Source of the DNA: Salinibacterium sp. | Lineage (GTDB): Bacteria; Actinomycetota; Actinomycetes; Actinomycetales; Microbacteriaceae | Assembly: GCA_019638845.1 (NCBI GenBank) | Contig: JAHBSZ010000001.1 | Coordinates: forward strand, 124,001 to 188,000 | Length of the DNA: 64,000 bases | Direction of reading: 5' to 3' | In this document: positions 1-8,501 of the stretch, one piece after another | Layout of the letters: each line of letters begins with the position of its first letter | Numbering within the stretch: the first letter of the stretch is position 1 | Made by a program: the position numbers and the translations under genes | The notes under the pieces: model-generated | The model's input: the letters and a program-made list of their open reading frames with translations, nothing else | Told to the model about the DNA's origin: nothing | Database searches by the model: none

Positions 1-597
1 GCGCCGACAGGCGTCCTTCACTGCAACGATTTGATCGAAGACGAGCCCGTAGTGGCCCGCCAGGAATGCACCGCGATCGATGACCATGTCGATCTCGTCG
101 GCTCCGTTTGTCACGGCATCTGCTGTATCGGCGAGTTTGACGCGGAGGGAAGCTCGCCCGCTCGGGAATGCGGTCGCGACGGCGGCGATGTTGATGCCAT
201 CATCCTTGCCATTCGACCAGGAATCACCGAGGGCATCGACTGCCGCGGGGACCATATCGCCGTACACGCAGACGGCGGCAACGCGTGGCGTGCTGGGGTC
301 TAACGGATCGGGGGTGATCGCCTTGGCGACCAACGACCGTACCTTGCCCGGCGTGTCAGCACCCTCGAGAGTGGTGAGATCGATGAGCCGGATGATCGTG
401 TCGAGCGCCCACGCCTTCGACGTGGTCTTGATCGAGCGCGTGCCAAGACTCGCGGCTCGTTGTTCGAGGCCGACCGCATCGACGCCCGGCAGTCCCTCGA
501 GGTGGAGCTTGAGGCTCTTCTCGGTGAGGTCGGTGCCGATGAGATCCATCGCGCGCTGGGCTGGAGCGATCGCCAGAGGTGGTGAGGTTGCGTTCAC
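1..597 (-). CDS. deoC: deoxyribose-phosphate aldolase, 3' end beyond the window
   Basis: Class I aldolase that splits 2-deoxyribose-5-phosphate into acetaldehyde and glyceraldehyde-3-phosphate in deoxynucleoside catabolism. The 199 visible codons read from a GTG at 597, preceded directly by an in-frame stop, down to base 1; the family is usually about 220-330 residues, so the C-terminus with the Schiff-base lysine region is cut off. Recognisable family stretches are AVCVYGDMV, the ATAFPSG segment, and the GADEIDMVIDRGAFLAG block close to the window edge. The long N-terminal part before AVCVYG is typical of the larger actinobacterial form. Family call is firm; the exact start is less certain because other starts lie nearby. 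Confidence 0.88.
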   Translation of the reverse strand, partial: MNATSPPLAIAPAQRAMDLIGTDLTEKSLKLHLEGLPGVDAVGLEQRAASLGTRSIKTTSKAWALDTIIRLIDLTTLEGADTPGKVRSLVAKAITPDPLDPSTPRVAAVCVYGDMVPAAVDALGDSWSNGKDDGINIAAVATAFPSGRASLRVKLADTADAVTNGADEIDMVIDRGAFLAGHYGLVFDQIVAVKDACRR

Positions 598-619
598 TCA
601 CCCATTCTACTCAGGGCAC

Positions 620-1108
620 TCAACTCGCGGAGTTGGCCGCGTCGTCAAAGTGCCGTGCCCACGCTTCGTGTCGGTCCCGATCCCAGTTCGCCCAGTCGAC
701 TGGATGCCCGTGCAAGAGGTCATCGAGTTGATCGAGATTCGTGTGCCAGTCGGCCTTGACCCGAGCCTCGAAGGCCGGATCCACATCAGAAGTGACGCGA
801 AGCACGACCCGCGTGCGCGTGCCGCGATTGCCGCCCTCGAACTCCGCAAGATCGAATCTCCACCGCCCGACACTCGTGGTCTCGACCTGCAAAAGTTCCG
901 CGGGCTTGAGGAGAGTGATCCGGCCAACGCTGAGGGCCAGTGCGGTGCGGTTGACCCACCGCAGGTTGTATTCGCCCCCGAGAACCGGCTCAATCGCCGC
1001 TTCTGCGAGCCACCCCGACACCAACTCGGAGTCGAGCAGCGCGTCCCACACGATGACGGGCGCGAAGTCGTATTCGCGCTCGAAAATCAGTTCACGGCCG
1101 CCCACCAT
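620..1108 (-). CDS. SRPBCC (START/AHSA1-like) domain protein
   Basis: A 162-residue protein read from an ATG at 1108. It looks like a single START/Bet v1-like ligand-binding fold of the AHSA1 type. The N-terminal strand FEREYDFAPVIVWDALLD is the usual AHSA1 opening, followed by VSGWLAEA, a WVNRT segment and late RVVLRVTSD strands, ending in a helix rich in Trp and Asp. Such proteins bind hydrophobic ligands or, in some actinobacteria, are encoded beside ArsR regulators; no such neighbour is visible here. No signal peptide or membrane segment is seen. Function is unknown beyond the fold. A longer frame upstream exists but overlaps the divergent gene and lacks family features. Confidence 0.72.
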   Translation of the reverse strand: MVGGRELIFEREYDFAPVIVWDALLDSELVSGWLAEAAIEPVLGGEYNLRWVNRTALALSVGRITLLKPAELLQVETTSVGRWRFDLAEFEGGNRGTRTRVVLRVTSDVDPAFEARVKADWHTNLDQLDDLLHGHPVDWANWDRDRHEAWARHFDDAANSAS

Positions 1109-1160
1109 GCCACTGTACTTTCGCCACCGCACAACTTTCCTGCACCCGTATGCTGTCGGA

Positions 1161-1541
1161 GTGACTTCCGCCCCTCTTCCACCACGGCGTCGCATTCTGG
1201 CGCTTGTCATTGTTGACATCGTCGCGAGCGTCATCATCCTTGCGCTCGCCCTGCTACTGGGACTCGTTGTTCTCGGTTTCGTCGCTCAATTCGCCGGATT
1301 CACCTCCGGGTGCGGCCCCGGCCCGTACCCGGGCCTCCAGTGCAACACAACGGTGCTCAGCATCGCCACCTATGGCCTGCTCACCGTCACGGTGGTGGCC
1401 TTCTTCGTCGGTCTGGGCATGGCCATTGTGCGAATCATCCAGAAGCGAGCCACGTTTGTCTGGCCGCTCGGTGCCGTCATCGTGATGATTGCCGCCTTCT
1501 ACCTTGCCGCGTGGGTGGCCGGGCAGACGGTTGCCGCGTGA
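1161..1541 (+). CDS. small integral membrane protein with three or four TM helices
   Basis: A 126-residue hypothetical protein starting at GTG 1161. It has an Arg-rich cytoplasmic start (PPRRRILALVIVDI), a first helix at about residues 11-40, a short extracytoplasmic loop with two cysteines (SGCGPGPYPGLQC), a second helix at about 65-88, a basic loop (RIIQKRATF) and a last helix at about 96-122. The two loop cysteines could form a disulfide. Similar small membrane proteins are common in Microbacteriaceae but have no known role. Its TGA overlaps the ATG of the following ROK gene by one base, so the two are probably co-translated. Confidence 0.7.
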   Translation: MTSAPLPPRRRILALVIVDIVASVIILALALLLGLVVLGFVAQFAGFTSGCGPGPYPGLQCNTTVLSIATYGLLTVTVVAFFVGLGMAIVRIIQKRATFVWPLGAVIVMIAAFYLAAWVAGQTVAA

Positions 1542-2485
1542 TGAAGACCTTCGCCCTCGCCGTAGATCTCGGCGGTACCAAGATCGAGGCCGCCCTCGTA
1601 GACCCCACGGGCACCCTGCTACCCGGTAGTCGATTCCGTGCGCCAACCGGAGGCGGCTCGACCAGCGAGGAGCTTGCGGCAAGCGCCGATTCGGTGGTGA
1701 CTCAGGCGATGGCAGCACTTCCTGATGGGGCGACCCTCATCGGTGTCGGAATCGGCAGCGCTGGGCCGATCACCGTGGAACGCGGTCTCGTTTCACCGCT
1801 CAACCTTCCGGCGTGGCGGGACTACCCGCTTCGAGACCAGATCGCGGCCCTCGCGGAGTCCCTCACGGGTGCCGTTGTCCCGGTTACCCTTCGGATGGAT
1901 GGTGAATGCATCACCATGGCCGAACACTGGGTGGGTGCGGGCCGGGGCGTCGACAACCTCATGGGCATGGTCGTCTCGACCGGGATCGGAGGCGGACTCA
2001 TCCTCGGCGGGTTGGCCGTCGCGGGCCCGACCGGCAATGCTGGGCACATCGGTCACGTCGAGGTCGGCGGCTTCGACGAGGCGTGTCTGTGCGGAGGCAC
2101 CGGGTGTGTCGAGGCCGTGGCATCCGGCCCCAACACCGCACGCTGGGCCAAGGCGCAGGGCTGGGTCGGTGAGACCGGTGAGGATCTCGCGGCGAGCTAT
2201 GCCGCCGGTGACGACATTGCCATCGCCGCGGTGCGTCGCTCCGGTCGAGCCATCGGTCAGGCGATCGCGTCAGCAACAGCGCTCGTCGACCTCGACCTCG
2301 TCGCAATCGGCGGTGGGTTCTCGCACGTGACCCCCAACCTGATCGATTTCGTCCGCGACGCCATCACCCAGCGCGAGCTGTTCCCGTTCGTGGCCAAAGT
2401 GAGGGTGATCCCCTCGGGCCTGTCGGGCGACGGACCGCTCATCGGCGCTGCGGCGCTCGTGCACCGAGCGGAACTGGTCGCCTAG
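1541..2485 (+). CDS. ROK-family sugar kinase or glucokinase-like protein
   Basis: A 314-residue ROK protein, without an N-terminal helix-turn-helix, so more likely a kinase than a repressor. It would phosphorylate a hexose with ATP in the cytoplasm. The phosphate-binding loop AVDLGGTKIEAALVD is at residues 7-21, followed by the GIGSAGPI segment. The ROK zinc motif is seen at about residues 167-190 as GHIGHVEVGG followed by CLCGGTGCVE, with the expected His and three Cys. In the usual catalytic region the sequence is VTLRMDGECITMAEHW, where the canonical ROK text is NDANAAALGE; the Asp is kept but its surroundings differ. Its start overlaps the stop of the upstream membrane-protein gene. Substrate unknown. 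Confidence 0.85.
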   Translation: MKTFALAVDLGGTKIEAALVDPTGTLLPGSRFRAPTGGGSTSEELAASADSVVTQAMAALPDGATLIGVGIGSAGPITVERGLVSPLNLPAWRDYPLRDQIAALAESLTGAVVPVTLRMDGECITMAEHWVGAGRGVDNLMGMVVSTGIGGGLILGGLAVAGPTGNAGHIGHVEVGGFDEACLCGGTGCVEAVASGPNTARWAKAQGWVGETGEDLAASYAAGDDIAIAAVRRSGRAIGQAIASATALVDLDLVAIGGGFSHVTPNLIDFVRDAITQRELFPFVAKVRVIPSGLSGDGPLIGAAALVHRAELVA

Positions 2486-3708
2486 ATCGCGAGCTCATCC
2501 TCGACCATGCTTGGTTTCGCGAGCATGACGGCCGAGAAGAGCGTGAGCAGCGATGTCGCGAGAAGGAACAGCTGCGGCACCATCCACCCGCCGGTGATGT
2601 CATGGAGCAACCCGATAACCAACGGTCCGAGGGCACCGAGCCCGTAGGCGATGCCTTGCACAAAGCCACTCAGTGCGATGGATCCCTCGTACGTGCGCGT
2701 GCGCAGGTTGATGAGTACGAGACTTACCGCGAAGACCAGTGGGCCGGTTCCCAACAGGAACACCCACACCCACGTAGCCGTCCCCGGCACCACCAAGAGG
2801 CCCACGTATCCGGCCACAAAGCACGCGACACCGAAGGCGAGCACCCAGCCGATATTCTTCACGCGACTCGCGAGCACGGGCGCTATCAGTCCGAGCGGAA
2901 GTCCGATGATCCCGAACAGCGCGATGAGTGCCCCTGCTTGAGACGGGGTCACGTCCGCCGTGTCGATGACGATCGCCGGAAGCCAAGCGAACAGCGAGTA
3001 GACGTTGAGCGAGGTCACCGCGAACGCAAGAGTAAGTGCGCGCGCCACCCGAGAGGTGTACATCCGGCCGAGCAGCGCGGGGGCAGGCACCGCCACATCG
3101 CCTTCGGTCGCCTGCCGACGAGCGCGTCCACGGTGTTGCGCGAGCACCACAAGCCACGGGATCAGCGCTGCGGCAGCCAGGAATGCCCACACCCCGACCG
3201 TCACGCGCCAACCCGCAGATTCCGCGAGGGGGGCCGCGACAAGCGGCGGCACCGCAGCACTTATCGACATGAGCGTCACATAGGTACTGGTGAGGAGGGC
3301 GACCCGATCCGGGAAGTACTTCTTGATGATCGGAGGTAGCAGGATGTTCGCGAAGCCCATGCCGGTAAGGGCAAACACACTGCCGACAACGAGAACCGCG
3401 TAGTTCGGCGCGACGGCTCGAAGGAGCGGCCCGATGACCATGGCGACGCAGGCGAGCACGGTCGCAAGCTCAATCCCGAGGCGCCGCGCGATCACCGGCG
3501 CTACGAACCCTGAGGCGGCGAAGGCGAGGGGCGCCAGCATCCCGAGGAAACCAATCCCCACCCCATCCAGTGGGATGTCCTCCGTGATGTATCCCAGAAT
3601 CGGAGACAGCACAGCGACCGCGGTGCGCAGGTTCACTGCGAGCAGCACGATTGCGGTGACCGCGGCCACTCGTCCGGCCCAGAGCGGTCGCCGCGTGACC
3701 GCTGTCAT
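2482..3708 (-). CDS. CynX/NimT-type MFS transporter
   Basis: A 408-residue, 12-helix major facilitator superfamily protein of the cyanate/nitroimidazole transporter (CynX) branch. Visible family features are the N-terminal NLRTAVAVLSPILGYI helix, in which the NLR signature after helix 1 is typical of this branch, the GFANILLPPIIKKYFPDRVALLTSTYVT loop segments around helices 4-5, and a charged central loop (QHRGRARRQATEGD) between the halves. It probably moves a small anionic or neutral compound. The ATG overlaps the stop of ribF by four bases, so it is downstream of ribF in one transcript, and its 3' end overlaps the convergent ROK gene by four bases. Confidence 0.82.
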   Translation of the reverse strand: MTAVTRRPLWAGRVAAVTAIVLLAVNLRTAVAVLSPILGYITEDIPLDGVGIGFLGMLAPLAFAASGFVAPVIARRLGIELATVLACVAMVIGPLLRAVAPNYAVLVVGSVFALTGMGFANILLPPIIKKYFPDRVALLTSTYVTLMSISAAVPPLVAAPLAESAGWRVTVGVWAFLAAAALIPWLVVLAQHRGRARRQATEGDVAVPAPALLGRMYTSRVARALTLAFAVTSLNVYSLFAWLPAIVIDTADVTPSQAGALIALFGIIGLPLGLIAPVLASRVKNIGWVLAFGVACFVAGYVGLLVVPGTATWVWVFLLGTGPLVFAVSLVLINLRTRTYEGSIALSGFVQGIAYGLGALGPLVIGLLHDITGGWMVPQLFLLATSLLTLFSAVMLAKPSMVEDELAI

Positions 3709-4649
3709 CGCGGTGCGACCCCGAGAACCTCGCGGATCCGTCGCTCGTCAGCGCCCATTTGCTCAGCGAGCGCCTCGGGGCCGGTGAACTTGCGCATGCC
3801 CCGGATGTACTCGACAAATGCGATATCAGCGACCTCGCCGTACAGGTCGAGTCCGTCCTGATCGATGGCGTGAGCTTCCACCTGTTGTGCCGCCACCCCC
3901 TCGAACGTTGGGTTGTTGCCGATCGAGACTGCAGCCGGATACCGGATGCCCCGCACAGTGAGCCACGCTGCATAGACACCGTCAGCCGGCACGAAGCCTT
4001 CGACCTCGGGCGACAGATTTGCTGTGGGGTAGCCAAGGGTCCTGCCGCGCTGGAGTCCGTGCACGACCAGCCCACGAATGGTGTGCGGTGCTCCTAGGAG
4101 GTCGGTTGCTTCCTTGACCTTCCCATCGCTGAGCAGCTCTCGAACCCAGGTCGACGACACGCGCCGGTCTCCCTCCGACGCGACATCCTCCATCACCGAC
4201 ACGGTGAAGCCGTACCGGGCGCCCAGCTCCGTGAGTTGGGCGACGTTACCGCTGCCGCGCACTCCGAATCGGAAGTCCCGTCCGACCAGCACGAGGCGCG
4301 CGTGCAGCGTATCGACGAGAATACGGGTCACAAACTCTTCAGGAGGGAGTGTGCTGAAGGCCCTGTCGAATTTGACCACGAGGGTGGCATCGAGTCCTGT
4401 GGATCCAAGCAGGTCGAGTTTTTGGGCATTGCTCACGAGTGACTCTGGGCACTCGGCGGGCTTGAGCAAACTCAGCGGATTACGATCGAAGGTGAGGACG
4501 GTCGTCGCGAGCCCATCGGGCGCCGCAAGTTGATCCAGACGTGCGAGCACCGCACGGTGACCGGCATGCACGCCGTCGAACTTGCCGATGGTCACAGCGC
4601 TCGGGCCGAAATCGGCCGGCACCGCATCGAGTGATTCGAACGCGAGCAT
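3705..4649 (-). CDS. ribF: bifunctional riboflavin kinase / FAD synthetase
   Basis: A 314-residue cytoplasmic enzyme making FMN from riboflavin and FAD from FMN. The N-terminal nucleotidyltransferase domain is marked by TIGKFDGVHAGHRAVL at about residues 21-36, where the family has GxFDGVHxGH, and by LVGRDFRFG and SSTWVRELL further on. The C-terminal riboflavin-kinase domain carries GRTLGYPTANL and the DLYGEVADIAFVEYIRGM segment. Length fits the family. The start is the ATG at 4649, which overlaps the TGA of the upstream membrane-protein gene. truB, two small membrane-protein genes and ribF form a minus-strand run, matching the common actinobacterial truB-ribF linkage. Confidence 0.95.
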   Translation of the reverse strand: MLAFESLDAVPADFGPSAVTIGKFDGVHAGHRAVLARLDQLAAPDGLATTVLTFDRNPLSLLKPAECPESLVSNAQKLDLLGSTGLDATLVVKFDRAFSTLPPEEFVTRILVDTLHARLVLVGRDFRFGVRGSGNVAQLTELGARYGFTVSVMEDVASEGDRRVSSTWVRELLSDGKVKEATDLLGAPHTIRGLVVHGLQRGRTLGYPTANLSPEVEGFVPADGVYAAWLTVRGIRYPAAVSIGNNPTFEGVAAQQVEAHAIDQDGLDLYGEVADIAFVEYIRGMRKFTGPEALAEQMGADERRIREVLGVAPR

Positions 4650-5065
4650 CAGTTGCTCGCCTCGGCCGCTGGGCGACGGCGGTACAGCCACAGCATGCCG
4701 AGCACAGGAAGCACCAACGGAATGAACACGTAACCTCGACCGTACATCGACCACACAGTGTCGGCGGGAAACAGCACAGGGTCGATGATGCTCAGGGTAC
4801 CTACGCTGAGCACTCCCACGAGTTCGAACGCGAGGGTGCCCCACGCCACTCGATACCACACGCCGCCGGGGGCCAGTAGTGCCACGGTCGCGACGATGTA
4901 GACGAGTCCCGCAACGCCGGAGAGCAGATAGGCGACGGGTGCCGTATCGAACCTGGTCGCAATTTGAAACACTGATCGCGCGGTCGCGGCGAGCGCGAGC
5001 ACCGCGTACACGGCAATGAGCACGCGACCGATTCCGACCGCGCGCGAAGAACTTTTCTCAGACAT
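4649..5065 (-). CDS. small membrane protein, four TM helices
   Basis: A 138-residue hypothetical membrane protein between truB and ribF. Four hydrophobic helices are visible at about residues 12-32, 43-64, 70-95 and 106-128, with a basic C-terminal tail (LYRRRPAAEASN) and a polar serine-rich N-terminus (MSEKSSSRA). No catalytic motif is seen. The ATG at 5065 lies 20 bases after the stop of the next membrane gene upstream and the TGA overlaps the ribF ATG, so translation is likely coupled. It may be an uncharacterised accessory of the truB-ribF operon or simply a passenger. Confidence 0.72.
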   Translation of the reverse strand: MSEKSSSRAVGIGRVLIAVYAVLALAATARSVFQIATRFDTAPVAYLLSGVAGLVYIVATVALLAPGGVWYRVAWGTLAFELVGVLSVGTLSIIDPVLFPADTVWSMYGRGYVFIPLVLPVLGMLWLYRRRPAAEASN

Positions 5066-5085
5066 CGTTCCAAAGCCTATGCGCG

Positions 5086-5454
5086 CTATGAGACCTGCAC
5101 GAACCAGATCTGACCCATCCGATAGACCATGACAGCGACGGCGAGGCAGGCCACTCCGAGGATGGCCGTGCTCCATCGGTTGCGATCAACCAGAGCCCAC
5201 GCCACGGCGGCCGGCGGGATGAGCAACGCAGACACGAGGTAGACCCAAAACTCCGGCAAGCTGCCCGTTGGCGGATTACCCGCGAGCGGCACGACGACAC
5301 CCATGACCAACTGCGCAAGCAGCAGCAGCTCAACCACGGCCGTTGCCCCGAGCGTGTAGTCACTGGGCTTGCGGCCCGCGAACCCGAGCACGAGGCAGAA
5401 CACTCCGACGAGCACCGCAATGCCAAGAAGGAGATACTCAAACCACACGATCAC
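5086..5454 (-). CDS. small membrane protein, four TM helices
   Basis: A 122-residue hypothetical membrane protein. Hydrophobic helices occur at about residues 6-26, 36-57, 68-88 and 95-115; a GRKPSDYTLGATAVVE loop between the first two is the most distinctive part. The start is GTG at 5454, whose last base pair overlaps the truB stop in a GTGA arrangement, so it is translated after truB. The DYTLGA-containing segment is reminiscent of small actinobacterial proteins found beside truB, but the function is unknown. Confidence 0.72.
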   Translation of the reverse strand: MIVWFEYLLLGIAVLVGVFCLVLGFAGRKPSDYTLGATAVVELLLLAQLVMGVVVPLAGNPPTGSLPEFWVYLVSALLIPPAAVAWALVDRNRWSTAILGVACLAVAVMVYRMGQIWFVQVS

Positions 5455-6353
5455 GCAGACACCTCCGGGGGAAAATTCACGAGAACGTGGGCACGCCCCC
5501 CTACATTCTTCACCAGCCCGACGAGTCGTCCGTCCGGGGCGATCGCCGCGAGGGTATCCGGGCCGGTCGCGGGCAGTCCGATGCGCTTGCCGTGCGACAG
5601 GTCGGCGGCGAGCTCGTGGGAGAGGTCGACGCGCTCGAAGAGTTGTGCTGCTACGTCTGCCGGGGCGAGCATGCGCGCAGCGAGATCGCCATCGAGCTCG
5701 GATGCCCCGGCAACAGTGAAGGGCCCGATCCGCGTGCGGCGCAGGACGGTGAGGTGTCCACCCACGCCGAGGCTGTCACCGAGATCCCGCGCGAGAGCAC
5801 GGATATAGGTACCGGATGTGCACACGACGCGGACGTCGACGTCCAGCCAGTCGGTACCGACGTGCCGAATCTCGATTACCTCGAATTCGACAATGGTGAC
5901 GGGCCGTTCGGCGAGCACGACATCCTCACCCTCCCGCACCAGGGTGTACGCGCGCCTGCCATCGACCTTGATCGCGCTGACGGAACTCGGGCGCTGCAGG
6001 ATGGGCCCGGTGAGAGCAGCGACGCCGTCCGCGATCGCGGCATCCGTTATCGCACTCACGTCCGAGCGTTCGCCGAACTCCCCCTCGGCATCGTCGGTAG
6101 TGGTTGCCGCACCGAGGCGGATCGTCGCGAGGTACTCCTTGTCGAGGCCAACGACGTAGGTGAGCAATCGGGTCGCGCCGTTGACGCCGAGCACGAGAAG
6201 ACCCGTCGCCATCGGGTCGAGTGTTCCGGCGTGGCCGACTCGACGAGTGCCGATTGCCTTTCGGGTTCGGGAGACGGCGTCGTGGCTCGTGATGCCCTGT
6301 GGCTTGTCGACAAGCAGGATTCCACTGGTCGGATTTGTGGGTGCCTTCGCCAC
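5451..6353 (-). CDS. truB: tRNA pseudouridine(55) synthase
   Basis: A 300-residue enzyme converting U55 of the tRNA T-loop to pseudouridine. Motifs in order: SGILLVDKPQGITSHD near residues 9-24, the catalytic-Asp block VGHAGTLDPMATGLLVLG near 37-54, then RAYTLVREGE, the CTSGTYIRALARDLG motif near 180, and a C-terminal PUA-like extension. The start is placed at GTG 6353, because an in-frame ATG upstream would run far into the neighbouring TetR gene and the family N-terminus fits this GTG; the TetR stop codon lies just two bases upstream. It heads the truB to ribF run. Confidence 0.94.
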   Translation of the reverse strand: MAKAPTNPTSGILLVDKPQGITSHDAVSRTRKAIGTRRVGHAGTLDPMATGLLVLGVNGATRLLTYVVGLDKEYLATIRLGAATTTDDAEGEFGERSDVSAITDAAIADGVAALTGPILQRPSSVSAIKVDGRRAYTLVREGEDVVLAERPVTIVEFEVIEIRHVGTDWLDVDVRVVCTSGTYIRALARDLGDSLGVGGHLTVLRRTRIGPFTVAGASELDGDLAARMLAPADVAAQLFERVDLSHELAADLSHGKRIGLPATGPDTLAAIAPDGRLVGLVKNVGGRAHVLVNFPPEVSA

Positions 6354-6354
6354 C

Positions 6355-6972
6355 CTAAGTACCCAACCGCTGCGCCTCGCCCAGCTCAAGCAACAGATCA
6401 AGCTTGTGCGGCAGCGCAGTGCACAACAATTCGTTTGCGAGAGGGCTGGTCTCAAATTCTTCGCTCATCCGCAAGCCCACAAGAGTGTTCAGGAGCATCC
6501 CGCCTTCGAGAAACTGCTGGGCCTCCTCCGGCCCGAATCCTGCCTCGTGGCGAAGGAACGCGTAGACCTCAAGGAAACCTTCGCGTGCTCGCGCACCGAC
6601 AACGGGGTCCCCGCCCAAGACGAACGAGTGCATGAGCGACAACAGCAGACCACGCTGGCGAAGCATCTCGACATAGGCCGAACCGAAACGGTGTTGGAGG
6701 TCGTGATGCCCCTCGGCGAGCACCGCACGAAAGGTCATCAGGATGAAGGCGAGGGCTCGCTCGATGACCTCGATGAAGAGACGTTCCTTGGTCCCGAACA
6801 TCCGCACGACATACGGCTGGCTCACTCCAGCGGCCTTGGCGATCTGGTCGGTTGTTGCTCCGTAGTACCCGAATTGGCCGAAGACACCGGTGGCCGACTC
6901 CAGGATCAATTCACGCCGATCTTCCGACTTCATGCGGGAAACGGGGTGGTGGAACTCGTGGTGCATCGTCAC
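6355..6972 (-). CDS. TetR-family repressor next to a divergent multidrug exporter
   Basis: A 205-residue regulator. Its N-terminal helix-turn-helix spans about residues 18-60: DRRELILESATGVFGQFGY, then TDQIAKAAGVSQPYVVRMFG and TKERLFIEVIERAL. The C-terminal ligand domain is all-helical with several aromatic and Met residues. It is encoded divergently from an EmrB/QacA-type exporter at 7048, and the 75-bp gap holds a symmetric double palindrome, so it most likely represses itself and the exporter and is released by a drug-like ligand. A GTG at 6972 and an ATG at 6966 are equivalent start choices. Confidence 0.9.
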   Translation of the reverse strand: MTMHHEFHHPVSRMKSEDRRELILESATGVFGQFGYYGATTDQIAKAAGVSQPYVVRMFGTKERLFIEVIERALAFILMTFRAVLAEGHHDLQHRFGSAYVEMLRQRGLLLSLMHSFVLGGDPVVGARAREGFLEVYAFLRHEAGFGPEEAQQFLEGGMLLNTLVGLRMSEEFETSPLANELLCTALPHKLDLLLELGEAQRLGT

Positions 6973-6980
6973 GGTTGACA

Positions 6981-7026
6981 GGTTATCAGTTGATTACCTA
7001 TTCTTCGAAGTAATCATTCAATAACC
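6981..7026. promoter_or_regulatory. double TetR operator between the repressor and exporter genes
   Basis: Two mirror-image sites of 18 bp, GGTTATCAGTTGATTACC at 6981-6998 and AGTAATCATTCAATAACC at 7009-7026, each itself a near palindrome of the form GGTWATYRnnTGATTACY. Together they are symmetric about 7003.5: GGTTAT at 6981-6986 pairs with ATAACC at 7021-7026, and TGATTAC at 6991-6997 with GTAATCA at 7010-7016. This is the layout expected for two TetR dimers binding side by side over divergent promoters. The dyad is read directly; the binding is inferred from position. Confidence 0.75.
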
Positions 7027-7047
7027 ACATAACTCCCGGAGCTTGCT

Positions 7048-8499
7048 ATGTCCCAGTTGCTCGAAAATCCGACAGTCGCGACCCCCTCCGCGCGTCGGGC
7101 GGTACCGATCTGGCTCGCGATCATCGCGGCCTCGCTGCCCATGTTCATGTCGACTCTCGACAACCTCGTGATGACCAACGCGCTGCCGACGATCCGTGGC
7201 GATCTCGGCGCCTCTGTCGAAGAACTGCAGTGGTTCGTCAACGCCTACACCCTCAGCTTTGCGAGTTTCATCCTGATGGCGGCCGCGCTCGGCGACCGCT
7301 TCGGGCGCCGCACCGTGTTCGTCGCTGGCATCGTGGTGTTCACCCTCGCCTCCGTGTATTCGGCGTTGAGCACGGAGTCGTGGATGCTCATCCTCGGTCG
7401 CGCGGTACAGGGCTTCGGTGCAGCGGCGATCATGCCGCTGTCGCTCACGCTCCTCGTAGGCTCGGTTTCCACCCGACTCCGCCCGCTCGCCATCGGCGTC
7501 TGGGGCGGAATCTCGGGGCTCGGAGTAGCCCTCGGACCCCTCATCGGCGGCGCCGTCGTCGAGGGTTTCAGCTGGGAGGCGATCTTCTGGCTCAACCTCC
7601 CCGTCGGCGTGATCGCCGTGCCGCTCGCGCTCTACGCGCTGCCGAACACTTTCGGCGCCCGCGTTCGGGCCGACGTCGTGGGGCTGCTGCTCGCGGGGGT
7701 AGGCGTTCTCGCCCTCGTGTTCGGCATCGTCCGAGGCAATGATGCCGGGTGGGGAAGCCTTGAGGTCATGGGTTCACTTGGCCTGGGAATCGCTCTCGTG
7801 GTGGTCTTCATCTGGTGGGAAGCGCGCTCCTCCGCCCCACTGCTACCCCTCGGGTTGTTCCGGGACAGGAGCTTCTCGATCGCCAACGTCGTCGGCCTCA
7901 CCTTCAGCTTCGGGATCTTCGGGGCGATCTTCATCCTCATCCAATTCCTGCAGGTGGTGCAGGGCTACTCGCCGCTCGCTGCCGGGGTCGCGACAATGCC
8001 GTGGACAATGGCACCAATGGTCGTGGCTCCCCTCGCTGGCTTCGTCGCGCCGCGGGTGGGCACGCGCATCCTCATCGTCGTAGGCCTTGCGCTCGAGGCA
8101 TCCGCGATGGCCTGGCTCGCCCTGACGATGTCCGCTGACACGCCCTATCTCGACATGCTTCCGGCCTTTATCTTCGCCGGCGTCGGGATGGGTCTCGTGT
8201 TTGCCCCGCTCTCCACCGCGGTGCTCGCGACGATGAGGCCCGACGACCATGCCAAGGCGAGCGGCACGAACTCGACACTCCGCGAAATCGGTGTGGCACT
8301 CGGTATCGCGGTCCTCACCGCGGTGTTCGTGGGCACCGGCGGAGAGCTCACTCCCGTGGGTTACGTGGATGCCGCCATCCCCGCGGTCTTCGTTGGCGCA
8401 GGCGCCCTGGGCCTTGCTGCCGTGGTCGCGCTGGCCTTGCCGCACGGGCGCGCGCCGCGCACCTCCACGGAAGCGACCCCAACGGCCCCTAGTATCTGA
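7048..8499 (+). CDS. DHA2-type (EmrB/QacA) MFS multidrug exporter
   Basis: A 483-residue, probably 14-helix proton-driven exporter. The family motifs are clear: MFMSTLDNLVMTNALPTI in helix 1, where LDxTIVNVALP is the canonical text, ASFILMAAALGDRFGRRTVF for motif A around residues 73-92, and WGGISGLGVALGPLIGGAVVEGFSWEAIFWLNLPVG for motif C and the following WRWIFxINxP equivalent. It would pump hydrophobic cations or antibiotics from the membrane. ATG 7048 is preceded by a CGGAG box. It is divergent from, and probably repressed by, the TetR at 6355-6972. Confidence 0.92.
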   Translation: MSQLLENPTVATPSARRAVPIWLAIIAASLPMFMSTLDNLVMTNALPTIRGDLGASVEELQWFVNAYTLSFASFILMAAALGDRFGRRTVFVAGIVVFTLASVYSALSTESWMLILGRAVQGFGAAAIMPLSLTLLVGSVSTRLRPLAIGVWGGISGLGVALGPLIGGAVVEGFSWEAIFWLNLPVGVIAVPLALYALPNTFGARVRADVVGLLLAGVGVLALVFGIVRGNDAGWGSLEVMGSLGLGIALVVVFIWWEARSSAPLLPLGLFRDRSFSIANVVGLTFSFGIFGAIFILIQFLQVVQGYSPLAAGVATMPWTMAPMVVAPLAGFVAPRVGTRILIVVGLALEASAMAWLALTMSADTPYLDMLPAFIFAGVGMGLVFAPLSTAVLATMRPDDHAKASGTNSTLREIGVALGIAVLTAVFVGTGGELTPVGYVDAAIPAVFVGAGALGLAAVVALALPHGRAPRTSTEATPTAPSI

Positions 8500-8501
8500 G
8501 C

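Noticed and set aside
620-1237. Longer 205-residue version of the START-domain protein
   Set aside because: The first 43 residues are Arg-rich, lack family features and overlap the divergent membrane-protein gene; the ATG at 1108 matches the family start.
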